Position numbers and translations under genes: made by a program
Shown here: piece by piece, positions 46,282 to 55,844 of the stretch
Numbering within the stretch: position 1 is the first letter of the stretch
How the letters are laid out: every line of letters begins with the position of its first letter
Assembly (NCBI RefSeq): GCF_004403985.1
Contig: NZ_SOHL01000015.1
Location: 124,001 to 188,000 of the forward strand
Direction of reading: 5' to 3'
Origin: Cryobacterium gelidum
Lineage (GTDB): Bacteria; Actinomycetota; Actinomycetes; Actinomycetales; Microbacteriaceae
Length of the DNA stretch: 64,000 bases
The notes under the pieces: generated by a model
The model's input: only the letters and a program-made list of their open reading frames with translations
What the model was told of the DNA's origin: nothing
The model's database searches: none

Positions 46282-46832
46282 ACGTCAGCGAACTAACCCT
46301 GCTGGTGCTGCGCATCGGCTTTCTGCTCCTACTCTGGATGTTCATCTTCGGCATCGTCTACGCCCTGCGCAGCGACCTGTTCGGTCAGCGCGTGCGCAAG
46401 ATGAATTCGCAAGCCGCCGCCGCGTTCCCGGCATCCGCTGCTCCCGCGCCAGCCCCGCCCGCCGCCCCGGCTGCCGCACCCTTCACGGCCACGGCCTCGC
46501 GCGCCAGCCCGATCGACGACGCGGGAATGGCTACGAGCCAGAACACCACCCGCTTGGTCATCACGAGCGGGCCGAAGGCCGGCTCCGAGTTTCCGCTGGG
46601 CACCGAGACGATCACCATCGGCCGCTCGAGCGACTCCAGCCTGGTCATCCGCGATGACTACACTTCCACGCACCACGCCCGCCTCATGCTCTGGAACGAC
46701 GAGTGGATGCTGCAAGACCTCGACTCCACCAATGGCACATTCCTGGCCGGTTCTCGCGTCACCGTACCAACAAAAATTCCCCTGAACGCCACCGTGAAGA
46801 TCGGCGCCACCAGCTTCGAGCTTCGGCGGTAG
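46278..46832 (+). CDS. fhaB: membrane-anchored FHA-domain protein FhaB
   Basis: A 184-residue protein with one N-terminal membrane helix (about 8-30), an Ala/Pro-rich linker (about 48-80) and a C-terminal FHA domain with TIGRSSDSSL, STHHARL and DLDSTNGTFLAG. In relatives (FipA/FhaB) it links Ser/Thr kinase signalling to cell division. ATG 46278 overlaps the fhaA stop; the pstP start follows 3 bp after its own stop. Confidence 0.92.
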   Translation: MNVSELTLLVLRIGFLLLLWMFIFGIVYALRSDLFGQRVRKMNSQAAAAFPASAAPAPAPPAAPAAAPFTATASRASPIDDAGMATSQNTTRLVITSGPKAGSEFPLGTETITIGRSSDSSLVIRDDYTSTHHARLMLWNDEWMLQDLDSTNGTFLAGSRVTVPTKIPLNATVKIGATSFELRR

Positions 46833-46835
46833 GTC

Positions 46836-48065
46836 ATGGCGACGGTCAGTCATAGCGCAGCCGCGTCTCACGTCGGCAAGATTCGCTCCAACAATCAGGA
46901 CTCCGGCTACGCCGGACGCTCCCTATTTGTGGTCGCCGACGGCATGGGTGGTCACGCCGGCGGCGATGTGGCGTCGTCGATCGCCACGAAGCGCATCATC
47001 GAGGCCGACCAGCACTATGCCAGCGCCCAGGACGCCGAATTCGCCTTGCAGGCCGCTCTCATCGGCGCTAACGCCCAGCTGGCCGAGACGGTGTTCGAAC
47101 ACGCCGAACTGACCGGCATGGGCACGACCGTCAGCGCCATCGTCGTGCTCGAAGGCGAGGTCGCGATCGCCCACATCGGCGACTCACGCATCTATCTGCT
47201 GCGCGACAATGAACTCTCCCAGATCACCATCGACCACACTTTCGTGCAGCGCCTGGTCGACAGCGGTCGCATCACCGAGGCTGAAGCCATGGTGCATCCG
47301 CGCCGCTCGGTGCTCATGCGCGTGCTCGGCGACGTCGAGGCGAGCCCGGAAATCGACACGTCCATCCTGGCCACGATCGCCGGCGACCGCTGGCTGCTCT
47401 GCTCCGACGGCCTCACCGGCGTCGTCTCACACACCGCAATGGCCTCCGCCCTCGCGAGCGGTGCCAACGCCCAGGATGTCGCCGACCTGTTGGTCAAAGA
47501 GAGCCTCGACGGTGGCGCTCCCGACAATGTGACCGTGGTCATCGTCGACGTCGGCGACGATGTCGCCCGCACCGACAGCCCGGTCATCGTCGGCTCCGCC
47601 GCGAATCCGCTCGCGTTCGGTGAGGAACCCGGTCGCAACCGATCCTTGCGCATTCCGGCCCTGCGCCTGCACCCGGTGCGCGAAACCCACTTCGAGCCCG
47701 ATTCGCAGGATTACCTCTCCGAACTCATCGAAGAGGATGCCCGCCGCGCCCGCCGCCGCAAGGCCACCTGGTTGATCGGTGTCATTCTGCTGGTGCTCAG
47801 CCTGGTCACGACCACGGTCCTCGGCTACCAGTGGACTCAGACCCGTTATTTCGTGGGCGTCGACGGTAACACCGTCGCGATCTACCAGGGTGTGCAGCAG
47901 GACATCGGGCCGATCAAACTCTCCAGCGTCTATGAAGATACCGGTCTCCTCCTCTCCGACCTGCGCGTCTACGACCGGCAGCAGGTGGAGCAGACCATCA
48001 GCGCTGGCTCCCTCACAGACGCCACGGCCATCGTCAAGCGACTGAAGGGTGTGATCATTGACTAG
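46836..48065 (+). CDS. pstP: PP2C-type Ser/Thr phosphatase
   Basis: Metal-dependent phosphatase that reverses PknA/PknB phosphorylation. The 409-residue protein has the PP2C motifs RSNNQDSG, VADGMGGHAGG, GTTVSAIV, AHIGDSRIYLL and CSDGLTG (about 1-240), a juxtamembrane stretch, one membrane helix (about 309-330) and a roughly 80-residue external tail. The stop overlaps the rodA TTG start by 8 bp. Confidence 0.94.
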   Translation: MATVSHSAAASHVGKIRSNNQDSGYAGRSLFVVADGMGGHAGGDVASSIATKRIIEADQHYASAQDAEFALQAALIGANAQLAETVFEHAELTGMGTTVSAIVVLEGEVAIAHIGDSRIYLLRDNELSQITIDHTFVQRLVDSGRITEAEAMVHPRRSVLMRVLGDVEASPEIDTSILATIAGDRWLLCSDGLTGVVSHTAMASALASGANAQDVADLLVKESLDGGAPDNVTVVIVDVGDDVARTDSPVIVGSAANPLAFGEEPGRNRSLRIPALRLHPVRETHFEPDSQDYLSELIEEDARRARRRKATWLIGVILLVLSLVTTTVLGYQWTQTRYFVGVDGNTVAIYQGVQQDIGPIKLSSVYEDTGLLLSDLRVYDRQQVEQTISAGSLTDATAIVKRLKGVIID

Positions 48066-49449
48066 AGCATCCGCTCAGCAGGCAGGCCAGGCGCCGGCCA
48101 GTGAACCGGTGGGTCGCCTGCACCTTCCGCAGAAGCTGCGCAACCTCGAACTGTTCCTGCTGCTGATCGCCTGCTTCATCAACGCGAGCGCGGTCGTGCT
48201 CGTACAACTGGGCGCGCTCGGCAAACTCGACCCATCCCTCGTGCTGCTCGGCGCTGGCCTGTCGGTTCTGGTGATCAGTCTGCACGTCGTATTGCGGTTC
48301 GTCGCCCGCGACGCTGACCCGTTCATACTGCCGATCGCTACGGTGCTCAACGGCCTCGGTATCGCCATGATCTACCGCATCGACGTCGCCGACCAACAGA
48401 GCGGCTGGGACAGCGCCGCCGTGCGACAGACCGTGTGGAGTGCCCTGGCGATTTTCAGCGCCATCACCGTGTTGCTGGTCATCCGCAACCACCGCGTGCT
48501 GTTTCGATACACCTACATCGCCGGCCTCGTCGGTGTGATTCTGCTCTTTCTGCCGCTCGTTCCCGGCCTCGGCCAAGAGATCAGCGGGGCCCGGGTCTGG
48601 ATCCGCGTTGGCAGCTTCGGTACCTTCCAGCCCGGTGAAATCGCCAAAATAGCCCTTGCCGTGTTCTTCGCCGGCTATCTCGTGCGCAACCGCGACAGTC
48701 TCTCGATGGTCGGCAAGAAGTTTCTCGGCGCACGCTTTCCCCGCTTTCGCGACCTCGGCCCGATCCTCTCGGTCTGGGCCATGTCGATGTCTGTCATCAT
48801 CTTTCAGCGCGACCTCGGAACCGCCCTGCTCTACTTCGGCCTGTTCCTGGTCATGCTCTACCTCGCCACCGGCCGTCTCAGTTGGGTGATCATGGGCATG
48901 GGCCTGTTCCTCGGCGGCGCCCTGCTGGCGAGCCAGACCCTCGACTACGTCAACGGTCGTTTCAACAACTGGCTGGATGCGCTGAATCCGGATGTCTACG
49001 AAGCGCGCGGCGGTAGTTTCCAGCTCGTGCAGGGCCTGTTCGGACTGGCCAAGGGCGGTCTGCTCGGTACCGGCTGGGGCCAGGGACGCCCCGAACTCAC
49101 TCCGGTCCCGCAGAGCGACTACATTATCGCGAGCCTTGGCGAGGAACTCGGGCTCGCTGGTGTCTTTGCCATCCTCGCCCTGTACCTGCTGTTCGTGGCG
49201 CGCGGCTTTCGCATCGGCTTCGCCGGTCAGGACGACTTCGGCAAGCTCCTCGCTGTCGGTCTCGCCTTCGTCGTGGCCCTGCAGTGCTTCATCGTCATCG
49301 GCGGTGTCACCCGGGTCATTCCCCTGACCGGCCTGACCACCCCATTTCTAGCCGCCGGCGGTTCCTCGCTCGTGGCCAACTGGATCATCGCGGCGCTATT
49401 GCTGCGGCTCTCCGACACCGTGCGCAATCAACCCAGGCTGGTGGTCTAG
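48058..49449 (+). CDS. rodA: SEDS peptidoglycan glycosyltransferase (RodA/FtsW family)
   Basis: Polymerises lipid II into glycan strands with the transpeptidase encoded next. The 463-residue protein has about 12 membrane helices and conserved SEDS segments (RVWIRVGSFGTFQPGEIAKIAL, FQRDLGTALLYFG, RFNNWLD, QGLFGLAKGGLLGTGWGQG, IIASLGEELGLAG). The TTG start at 48058 lies inside pstP, and the stop shares one base with the pbpA GTG start, so translation is tightly coupled. Confidence 0.94.
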   Translation: MTRASAQQAGQAPASEPVGRLHLPQKLRNLELFLLLIACFINASAVVLVQLGALGKLDPSLVLLGAGLSVLVISLHVVLRFVARDADPFILPIATVLNGLGIAMIYRIDVADQQSGWDSAAVRQTVWSALAIFSAITVLLVIRNHRVLFRYTYIAGLVGVILLFLPLVPGLGQEISGARVWIRVGSFGTFQPGEIAKIALAVFFAGYLVRNRDSLSMVGKKFLGARFPRFRDLGPILSVWAMSMSVIIFQRDLGTALLYFGLFLVMLYLATGRLSWVIMGMGLFLGGALLASQTLDYVNGRFNNWLDALNPDVYEARGGSFQLVQGLFGLAKGGLLGTGWGQGRPELTPVPQSDYIIASLGEELGLAGVFAILALYLLFVARGFRIGFAGQDDFGKLLAVGLAFVVALQCFIVIGGVTRVIPLTGLTTPFLAAGGSSLVANWIIAALLLRLSDTVRNQPRLVV

Positions 49450-50900
49450 TGAACCGCGAACTCAAACGCGTCAGCATCGTCGTGATGCTGATGTTCGTCG
49501 CCCTGCTCAGCTCCACGTCGATCGTGCAGGCCTTTCAGGCCGACAATCTATCGGCCGACCCGCGCAACACCCGCACGCTGTTCGATAGCTACCAGATCGA
49601 GCGTGGCGCCATCCTCGTCGCGGGCGAACCGATCGCACAGTCCATGCCGGCCGACGATGATTTCAAGTTTCTGCGCACCTATACCAACCCCGAGCTCTAC
49701 GCGCCGATCACCGGGTATATCCCGATCAACGGCGAACCGACCGGACTCGAATTCGCCCTCAATGCCGAACTCACGGGCAACTCCAACTCGCAGTTCTTCG
49801 ACAAGATCGGCGCCCTGGTCACCGGCCAGGATCCCAAGGGTGCCGCCGTCGAGGTCACCATCGATCCCATAGCCCAGCAGGCCGCCTGGGATGCCCTCGG
49901 TGATTACACCGGTTCGGTGGTCGTCACCGAGCCGGCAACGGGCCGCATCCTGGCCATGGTCTCCAAACCGAGCTTCAACCCGAACCTGCTCACCGTGCAC
50001 AACAACGCCGAGGTCACCTCGAGCTACGACGCCCTGCTGGCCAACGAGAAAGACCCGTTGATCAACCGTGCGATTAATTCGCTCAACCCTCCCGGCTCGG
50101 TATTCAAGCTCGTCGTCACCACGGCCGCGCTCGAATCGGGCAAGTACACCCCGGAGAGCACCTTCCCGAACCCTTCCGTCTTCACGGCGCCCGGCACGAC
50201 GAGTGAGATCAAAAACTCCAGCGAAGGAACCTGTAGTGCCGGCGAGACGGTCACCCTCGCCACCGCTCTCCGACTCTCCTGCAACATTCCGTTCGCTGAA
50301 CTCGGCCTCGAGCTTGGCGACACGGCCATTCGTGAGACGGCCGAGAAATTCGGTTTCAACAGCAACTACAGCATTCCGATGAAGGTCGCCGAGAGCACAT
50401 ACCCGCGCGGGCTCAACGATCCACAGGCGGCGCAGTCGGCGTTCGGCCAGTTCGACGTTCGGGCAACCCCGCTCCAGATGGCTATGGTCAGCGGTGCCAT
50501 CGCCAACGGCGGTGTCGTGATGGCGCCCAACGTGGTGCAGAAGATTCTCGCGCCCAACCTCAGTGCCATCCAAACCTTTGAGCCGGTCGAACTTGACCGC
50601 GTGATGAGCAAAGAAACGGCCGCAACACTCACCGCGATGATGATCAACGGCGTTCAGGATGGCGCCGCAAGCAATGCAAGAATAGACGGGGTCGACGTGT
50701 CGGGAAAAACAGGCACAGCGCAGAACGGATCAACCGATCCATTCACATTGTGGTTCACCGGTTTCGCGCCGGCGAATGACCCTCAATTTGCCATTACCGT
50801 TCTTATTGAGGACGGCGGGGGAATGGGACAAACCGGGTTCGGCAACAAACTTGCCGCACCTGTCGCAAAAGAGGTACTAGAGGCGGTGCTTAACAAATGA
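49449..50900 (+). CDS. pbpA: penicillin-binding protein, class B transpeptidase
   Basis: A 483-residue D,D-transpeptidase that crosslinks new peptidoglycan. One N-terminal membrane helix (about 7-28) anchors the external part. Motifs are PPGSVFKL (SxxK nucleophile), SCN (SxN) and SGKTGTAQ (KTG). It partners RodA. GTG start at 49449, one-base overlap with the rodA stop; the 3' end overlaps pknA by 4 bp (ATGA). Confidence 0.94.
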   Translation: MNRELKRVSIVVMLMFVALLSSTSIVQAFQADNLSADPRNTRTLFDSYQIERGAILVAGEPIAQSMPADDDFKFLRTYTNPELYAPITGYIPINGEPTGLEFALNAELTGNSNSQFFDKIGALVTGQDPKGAAVEVTIDPIAQQAAWDALGDYTGSVVVTEPATGRILAMVSKPSFNPNLLTVHNNAEVTSSYDALLANEKDPLINRAINSLNPPGSVFKLVVTTAALESGKYTPESTFPNPSVFTAPGTTSEIKNSSEGTCSAGETVTLATALRLSCNIPFAELGLELGDTAIRETAEKFGFNSNYSIPMKVAESTYPRGLNDPQAAQSAFGQFDVRATPLQMAMVSGAIANGGVVMAPNVVQKILAPNLSAIQTFEPVELDRVMSKETAATLTAMMINGVQDGAASNARIDGVDVSGKTGTAQNGSTDPFTLWFTGFAPANDPQFAITVLIEDGGGMGQTGFGNKLAAPVAKEVLEAVLNK

Positions 50901-52618
50901 GACCCACAGCAGGGCTCACCTTCGGGGGACGATACGAGCTGCAGTCGCGCATTGCGATTGGCGGTATGGGTGAGGTGTGGAAGTCCACCGACCTTGTCAT
51001 TGGACGAAGCGTCGCGATCAAGATCTTGAAAGACGAGTACCTCGGCGACCCCGGTTTTCTGGAGCGTTTCCGCGCCGAGGCCCGCCACGCCGCGCTCGTC
51101 AACCACGAGGGCATTGCAAATGTCTTTGACTACGGCGAAGAAGACGGCAGTGCCTTCCTCGTCATGGAACTCGTTCCCGGCGAAGCCCTGTCCACCATTC
51201 TTGAACGCGAACACGTATTGCCGGCCGACAAGGTGCTCGACATCGTCGCGCAGACCTCGGCCGCGCTGCACGCCGCCCACGCCGCGGGTCTCGTGCATCG
51301 CGACATCAAGCCCGGCAACCTGCTCATCACGCCCGAGGGCCGGGTGAAGATCACCGACTTCGGCATCGCCCGCATCGCCGACCAGGTGCCGCTCACCGCG
51401 ACCGGCCAGGTCATGGGTACCGTGCAGTACCTCTCGCCCGAGCAGGCCAGCGGACACCCAGCATCACCGACCACCGACATCTACTCCATCGGCATCGTCG
51501 CGTACGAGTCACTCGCCGGCCGACGTCCGTTCACGGGTGAGTCGCAGGTGGCCATCGCCATGGCGCAGATCAATGAGATCGCGCCCGATCTGCCGGTAAC
51601 CGTGTCCGAACCGGTGCGCAACCTCGTCTTTGCCTGCCTCGCCAAGAACCCGGCCGACCGTCCGGCCTCGGCGGCTCACCTGGCGCGCGCGGCATCCGCT
51701 CTGCGTCGCGGTGACGTAGCCGCAGCGGCCGTGGCCGTACCGTCACTACTGGGTGGTCTCACGGCCACGAGCGCCACCATGCTCATGCCCGGCGCCGGCG
51801 CCGGCAACGACCAGGCCACGACCATCCTTCCGGCGACCGGTGTCCCCGTCACGCGGGCATCCACTGCCGCCGCCCAGGCGGAGAAGAAGAAGACCAGTAA
51901 GTGGACCTGGCCTCTCATCGCGCTCGTCGTGCTGCTCGTGATCGTGCTGGCCGGCACGCTCTTCGCCCTGGTCAGTCAGAACAACGACACTCCGTCGCCG
52001 GTGCAGACGTCGGCGACGCCCGCGGCCTCACCGACACCGTCGCGCACACCGTCGCCCACACCAACGCCCAGTCCGACGCCATCACCGACCCCCGCCAATA
52101 CCTCGGTCGACCCGGCCGACTTCGTTGGCCTGCTCAGCTCGGATGCCGCCGCCAAGCTCGTCGAGATGGGATTTGTCTCCGACATTGTCACCGGTAATGC
52201 GGCCGCGACCAGTGTTGACGCCGACAAGGTCTACCGGGTCAACCCCACCGGACCGGTTCCGGCCGGCGCGACGGTGACACTCACGGTCTATGGGCCGGTT
52301 GCCACGCCGAGCGCGCCGACGTCGGCCCCAACCGCAGCGCCGTCACCAGCCGCCCCGGCCGGCACGGTCACGGTGAGCTGGAACGCACAGACGTGCCCGA
52401 CCGGCCAGACCCTGGCCGGTTATGAGATCGCCACCGAGGGTGGAGCGGCCGTCATCACCTCGGCCAACCCGACCGACGCTAAAACGACAACGGCCACCAT
52501 CACCGCCGGAACTGAAGAGTTCAGAGTCAAGTTTCGCTATTTCTGTGGTCAGGTCAGCTCGGAGTACTCTCCCACGGCAACCATTTTGGTAACTGGAGAC
52601 CCCGGCGCTGGGGAGTAA
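50897..52618 (+). CDS. pknA: Ser/Thr protein kinase PknA with external PASTA-like region
   Basis: A 573-residue membrane kinase. The kinase domain (about 11-270) has [29 protein letters not shown] and the SPEQ segment. A membrane helix (about 337-358) follows. The outside part has a low-complexity Pro/Thr/Ser stretch (about 372-400), one PASTA-like domain (about 403-460) and a C-terminal module of about 85 residues resembling a beta-sandwich. Mycobacterial PknA lacks a PASTA domain, so this differs. ATG overlaps the pbpA stop. The stop codon lies in the loop of a strong hairpin. Confidence 0.92.
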   Translation: MRPTAGLTFGGRYELQSRIAIGGMGEVWKSTDLVIGRSVAIKILKDEYLGDPGFLERFRAEARHAALVNHEGIANVFDYGEEDGSAFLVMELVPGEALSTILEREHVLPADKVLDIVAQTSAALHAAHAAGLVHRDIKPGNLLITPEGRVKITDFGIARIADQVPLTATGQVMGTVQYLSPEQASGHPASPTTDIYSIGIVAYESLAGRRPFTGESQVAIAMAQINEIAPDLPVTVSEPVRNLVFACLAKNPADRPASAAHLARAASALRRGDVAAAAVAVPSLLGGLTATSATMLMPGAGAGNDQATTILPATGVPVTRASTAAAQAEKKKTSKWTWPLIALVVLLVIVLAGTLFALVSQNNDTPSPVQTSATPAASPTPSRTPSPTPTPSPTPSPTPANTSVDPADFVGLLSSDAAAKLVEMGFVSDIVTGNAAATSVDADKVYRVNPTGPVPAGATVTLTVYGPVATPSAPTSAPTAAPSPAAPAGTVTVSWNAQTCPTGQTLAGYEIATEGGAAVITSANPTDAKTTTATITAGTEEFRVKFRYFCGQVSSEYSPTATILVTGDPGAGE

Positions 52619-52631
52619 CTCCCCAGCGCCG
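52603..52631 (+). terminator. hairpin spanning the pknA stop codon
   Basis: CGGCGCTGGGGAGT (52603-52616) and ACTCCCCAGCGCCG (52618-52631) are perfectly complementary, and the TAA stop (52616-52618) sits in the loop. No T-tract follows (GTGAGGTAAAG), so full termination is unlikely; attenuation of pknB or mRNA processing is possible. Confidence 0.6.
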
Positions 52632-52696
52632 TGAGGTAAAGTAGCGCTCACCGTGTCCAACCCGAACACCGTGTTTGATTATGGGGGAGTGCTGTC

Positions 52697-54391
52697 GTGC
52701 CTGAATCTGGCCGTTTGATCGCGGGCCGTTATCGCGTCGGCGCCCTGCTCGGCCGTGGCGGCATGTCCGACGTGCACATCGGCACCGATTCGCGGCTCGG
52801 CCGCACGGTAGCGATCAAGCTACTGAAATCGACCCTGGCCGCCGACCCGGCGTTTCGTACGCGCTTCCGCCAGGAGGCGCAGGCCGCCGCTCGCATGGCC
52901 CACCCGACGATCGTCCGGGTGTTCGATGCCGGCGAGGAGACCGTTCCCGACGCGGCCGGTCACGACTCCCAGATTCCGTTCATCATCATGGAGCACGTAG
53001 ACGGTCGGCTGCTCAAAGACATTATTCAGGAAGGCCCGATCGAGGCCGCCGAGGCTGTGCGCATCATTGATGGAATTCTGACTGCGCTCGAGTATTCGCA
53101 CCGGGCCGGCGTCGTGCACCGCGACATCAAGCCCGGCAACATCATGATCACCAAGGCCGGCCAGGTGAAGGTGATGGATTTCGGCATCGCGCGCGCCATC
53201 TCCGGCTCGGCCACGACCGTAGCCCAGACCACGGCGATTCTCGGCACCGCAGCCTATTTCTCCCCTGAGCAGGCCAAGGGCGAGTCCGTCGATGCGCGCA
53301 CCGACCTGTATTCGGCCGGTGTCGTGCTGTTCGAGATGCTCACCGGGCGTCCACCGTTTCGTGGGGACACCCCCGTGGCCGTCGCCTACCAGCACGTCAG
53401 TGAGACGCCGGTCAAGCCGTCTACGGTCAACCCGAAGGTGTCGCCGGCCCTGGACTCGGTCGTGTTGCACGCCCTGGCCAAGGACCGATTTGCCCGGTAC
53501 CAGAGCGCCGTCGAGTTTCGCAACGATGTCGAGACCGCCGGATCGGGTCAGATTCCCAACCACCGTGTCGGTGAAGAAGTCGGTGCCGGTCTGTTCGGAG
53601 CTGCGCCCACGGCCATCACCGGTTCAGCGCTCGCCCTCAAACAGCTCTCCGAGGATCAGACGATGGTGCGCACGCAGCGGCGTCCTCCGGTGATCTGGGT
53701 GTGGGCTGGCATCGTCTGCGTCGTGGTCATAGTCGTGGCGGTCATGATCTGGGTCGCGAACCTGCAACCCTCGATGGAACTGCCCGCCAGCTCCCGCCAG
53801 GTGCCCTCACTCACCGGCCAGACCTACGATGAGGCCCAGAACACACTCCTCGATCTGGATCTCGCGGCCACGCGTTCCGAAGAGTCGAGTACCACGGTGC
53901 CCGCCGATCAGATCATTCGAACCGACCCCCCGGCCGACACCATCGTCAATCCCTCGGACGTCATCAAGGTCTTCGTTTCGACCGGTCCGGTGACCGCGGT
54001 CGTTCCCGATGTCACCAATCAGGCAATAGCGGATGCGCAGGCCGCGATCGAAGCACTCGGTTTTGTTTCCGGGTCAGTCACGGCAGAGAACTCTGCGACC
54101 GTGGCCACCGACGTGGTCATGCGCACCGACCCGGCGGCATCAGCGGCCGAGGTCGCGGGTACCACCGTCAACTACACCGTGTCGAGCGGGGTCGTCACCC
54201 TCGCGGATCTGACCGGACAGTCCCTCGTCGCCGCGATCGACCTGGTCGGCAGCAACAGCCTTGTGCCCGTCTCCGAGGCAGACTATACCTGCGCCCAGGA
54301 GTCCGGTTCCCCAATCAAGGCGCAGTCACTCGCGCCCGGCGACGTTCCCCAGCGCTCCGAGATCACCCTCACCTACTGCGCGGGCTCGTAG
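52697..54391 (+). CDS. pknB: Ser/Thr protein kinase PknB with three PASTA domains
   Basis: A 564-residue membrane kinase controlling cell-wall growth. The kinase domain (about 10-270) has [33 protein letters not shown] and an activation loop rich in Thr (ATTVAQTTAILGTAAY). The membrane helix is near 334-355. Three PASTA repeats follow (about 365-430, 433-500 and 503-563), which bind muropeptides or lipid II in relatives. GTG 52697 is preceded by GGGGGAG. It is 78 bp after pknA, the largest gap in the operon. Confidence 0.94.
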   Translation: MPESGRLIAGRYRVGALLGRGGMSDVHIGTDSRLGRTVAIKLLKSTLAADPAFRTRFRQEAQAAARMAHPTIVRVFDAGEETVPDAAGHDSQIPFIIMEHVDGRLLKDIIQEGPIEAAEAVRIIDGILTALEYSHRAGVVHRDIKPGNIMITKAGQVKVMDFGIARAISGSATTVAQTTAILGTAAYFSPEQAKGESVDARTDLYSAGVVLFEMLTGRPPFRGDTPVAVAYQHVSETPVKPSTVNPKVSPALDSVVLHALAKDRFARYQSAVEFRNDVETAGSGQIPNHRVGEEVGAGLFGAAPTAITGSALALKQLSEDQTMVRTQRRPPVIWVWAGIVCVVVIVVAVMIWVANLQPSMELPASSRQVPSLTGQTYDEAQNTLLDLDLAATRSEESSTTVPADQIIRTDPPADTIVNPSDVIKVFVSTGPVTAVVPDVTNQAIADAQAAIEALGFVSGSVTAENSATVATDVVMRTDPAASAAEVAGTTVNYTVSSGVVTLADLTGQSLVAAIDLVGSNSLVPVSEADYTCAQESGSPIKAQSLAPGDVPQRSEITLTYCAGS

Positions 54392-54434
54392 CCCACGTGT
54401 TCATTCGCCCCCCACGTCGTGAGATCGGGTGTGG

Positions 54435-55073
54435 CTAGCTGAGGCGCAGAAGCGGGTGCAGGGTCTTCGCGGTCTCCTGCGCACCCTCAAGCCCGGTCAG
54501 GGTCAGCCAGTTGCCGAGCATGAGGTAACCGCCCTCGGTCAGTACTGACTCCGGGTGAAACTGCACCCCGAGAATGGGAGCTGAGGCATGTCGCAACCCC
54601 ATGATGACGCCGCCCTGCGTGCGCGACGTCACGATGAGGTCACTCGGAACGGTCGACGCGACGACGGCAAGTGAGTGATACCGGGTCGCCGTGAATGGTT
54701 GCGGCACTCCGTCATAGAGGTCGCTGCCATCGTGGCTGATCAGTGATGTCTTGCCATGCATGAGTTCTTCAGCGTTGGTCACGGTAGCCCCGAAGGCCTC
54801 AGCGATGGCCTGGTGGCCGAGGCACACGCCGAACAAGGGCACGTCGGCGGCGAGTGCCGCCTCAACGACGGCAATGGAGACGCCGGCATCGGAGGGTTTG
54901 CCCGGACCCGGAGAGACCAGCACGCCGTCGTACTCGGCAAGGCGGGCGGGCGCATCCGCTTTCTCGAACGAGTCGTTGCGCACGACGTCGGTGTCAGCGC
55001 CCAGCTCCATCAGATACCCGTTGAGGGTGTACACAAAGCTGTCGTAGTTGTCGATAACGAGAATACGGGTCAT
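54435..55073 (-). CDS. trpG: glutamine amidotransferase subunit (TrpG/PabA)
   Basis: A 212-residue class I glutamine amidotransferase that supplies ammonia to anthranilate or aminodeoxychorismate synthase. The catalytic triad is visible: Cys in LFGVCLGHQAI and His-Glu in VQFHPES. The conserved start ILVIDNYDSFVYTL and SPGPGKPSDAG oxyanion loop are present. It is isolated from other trp or pab genes, as usual at this locus. ATG 55073 overlaps the stop of the small membrane protein gene upstream by 4 bp. Confidence 0.92.
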   Translation of the reverse strand: MTRILVIDNYDSFVYTLNGYLMELGADTDVVRNDSFEKADAPARLAEYDGVLVSPGPGKPSDAGVSIAVVEAALAADVPLFGVCLGHQAIAEAFGATVTNAEELMHGKTSLISHDGSDLYDGVPQPFTATRYHSLAVVASTVPSDLIVTSRTQGGVIMGLRHASAPILGVQFHPESVLTEGGYLMLGNWLTLTGLEGAQETAKTLHPLLRLS

Positions 55074-55360
55074 GCGCCGCCGACCGTCGCTTCCTGGTTG
55101 TTGAGAATGCCGTCCATCCATGGGTACACCCAGGTGGCGAGAACGGCGAGAACGGCCGCCACGAGGATCAGGACAAGAATGATGCGCACCCCGATTTGTC
55201 CGGGAAGGATACGCCACAGTGCTGCGTACATGGAAGCCTCCGAGGCCTGGGCTGCGATGATGGGTGCCAGCTCGGCGGGAGCGCCGGTGAACTTGCCCGA
55301 CTTCGCGCGGCGCGGGCGCTTGATGACGATCTCGGTGAGGTCATCTGCCGGTGGACACAT
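55070..55360 (-). CDS. small single-span membrane protein
   Basis: A 96-residue protein I do not recognise by name. It has a charged N-terminus (about 1-30, RPRRAKSGKFTG) and one membrane helix (about 58-80, VRIILVLILVAAVLAVLATWV). The stop overlaps the trpG start (ATGA), so it is translated together with TrpG. It diverges from crgA and may belong to the cell-division neighbourhood; function unknown. Confidence 0.65.
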   Translation of the reverse strand: MCPPADDLTEIVIKRPRRAKSGKFTGAPAELAPIIAAQASEASMYAALWRILPGQIGVRIILVLILVAAVLAVLATWVYPWMDGILNNQEATVGGA

Positions 55361-55439
55361 AATCCAAGTGTACCGATATGACTGGCCTCAGCCTTCGCCT
55401 CAAATCCACTCAAACAGGCGAAGACGCTAGGATCACAGG

Positions 55440-55685
55440 ATGGCACGTAAGAATCCCCGCACCCGGCCCGCCCGCACCGAAGTTGCCCGCTCGAACGAAG
55501 ACACGCCTAATGCCGTCTGGTTCAAGCCGGTCATGTTCGGTTTCATGCTTCTGGGGCTGGCCTGGATCATCGTGTTCTACATCAGTGGCAGCCAGTTGCC
55601 TATCGCGGGTCTGGGAGCCATGAACATTCTGGTCGGCTTCGGGATTGCCTTCATCGGCTTTCTGATGACCACGCGCTGGCGCTGA
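55440..55685 (+). CDS. crgA: cell-division protein CrgA
   Basis: An 81-residue septation factor with two membrane helices (about 31-50 and 57-77) separated by a short loop, preceded by a basic N-terminus. The NAVWFKPVMFGFMLLGLAWI and ending TRWR sequences are typical. In mycobacteria CrgA helps assemble the FtsZ-FtsQ-FtsI complex. ATG 55440. Confidence 0.9.
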   Translation: MARKNPRTRPARTEVARSNEDTPNAVWFKPVMFGFMLLGLAWIIVFYISGSQLPIAGLGAMNILVGFGIAFIGFLMTTRWR

Positions 55686-55787
55686 TCCAGCGGCCTCAAG
55701 CTGGCACCGGCTGACTGCCTGACACTCATCGATCCGTTGCCGTCCGGTTACCAGCGGGCATCAACACGGGTAATGACACCGGTGTAA

Positions 55788-55817
55788 TTATCCCCATGTG
55801 GATAGCCCTGTGGATAA
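55788..55817. promoter_or_regulatory. cluster of three DnaA-box-like 9-mers
   Basis: TTATCCCCA (55788-55796, one mismatch to TTATCCACA), TGTGGATAG (55797-55805, reverse orientation, one mismatch) and TGTGGATAA (55809-55817, reverse, perfect) lie together in the crgA-rhomboid gap. They may be a DnaA-binding site outside oriC; binding is not shown. Confidence 0.5.
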
Positions 55818-55844
55818 CTTTCCACCCTCGGTGAGCCTCGCCCG

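Noticed and set aside
55788..55817. DnaA boxes as the replication origin
   Set aside because: Only three boxes and no AT-rich unwinding region; dnaA/dnaN are expected beyond the right edge after dciA and recF.
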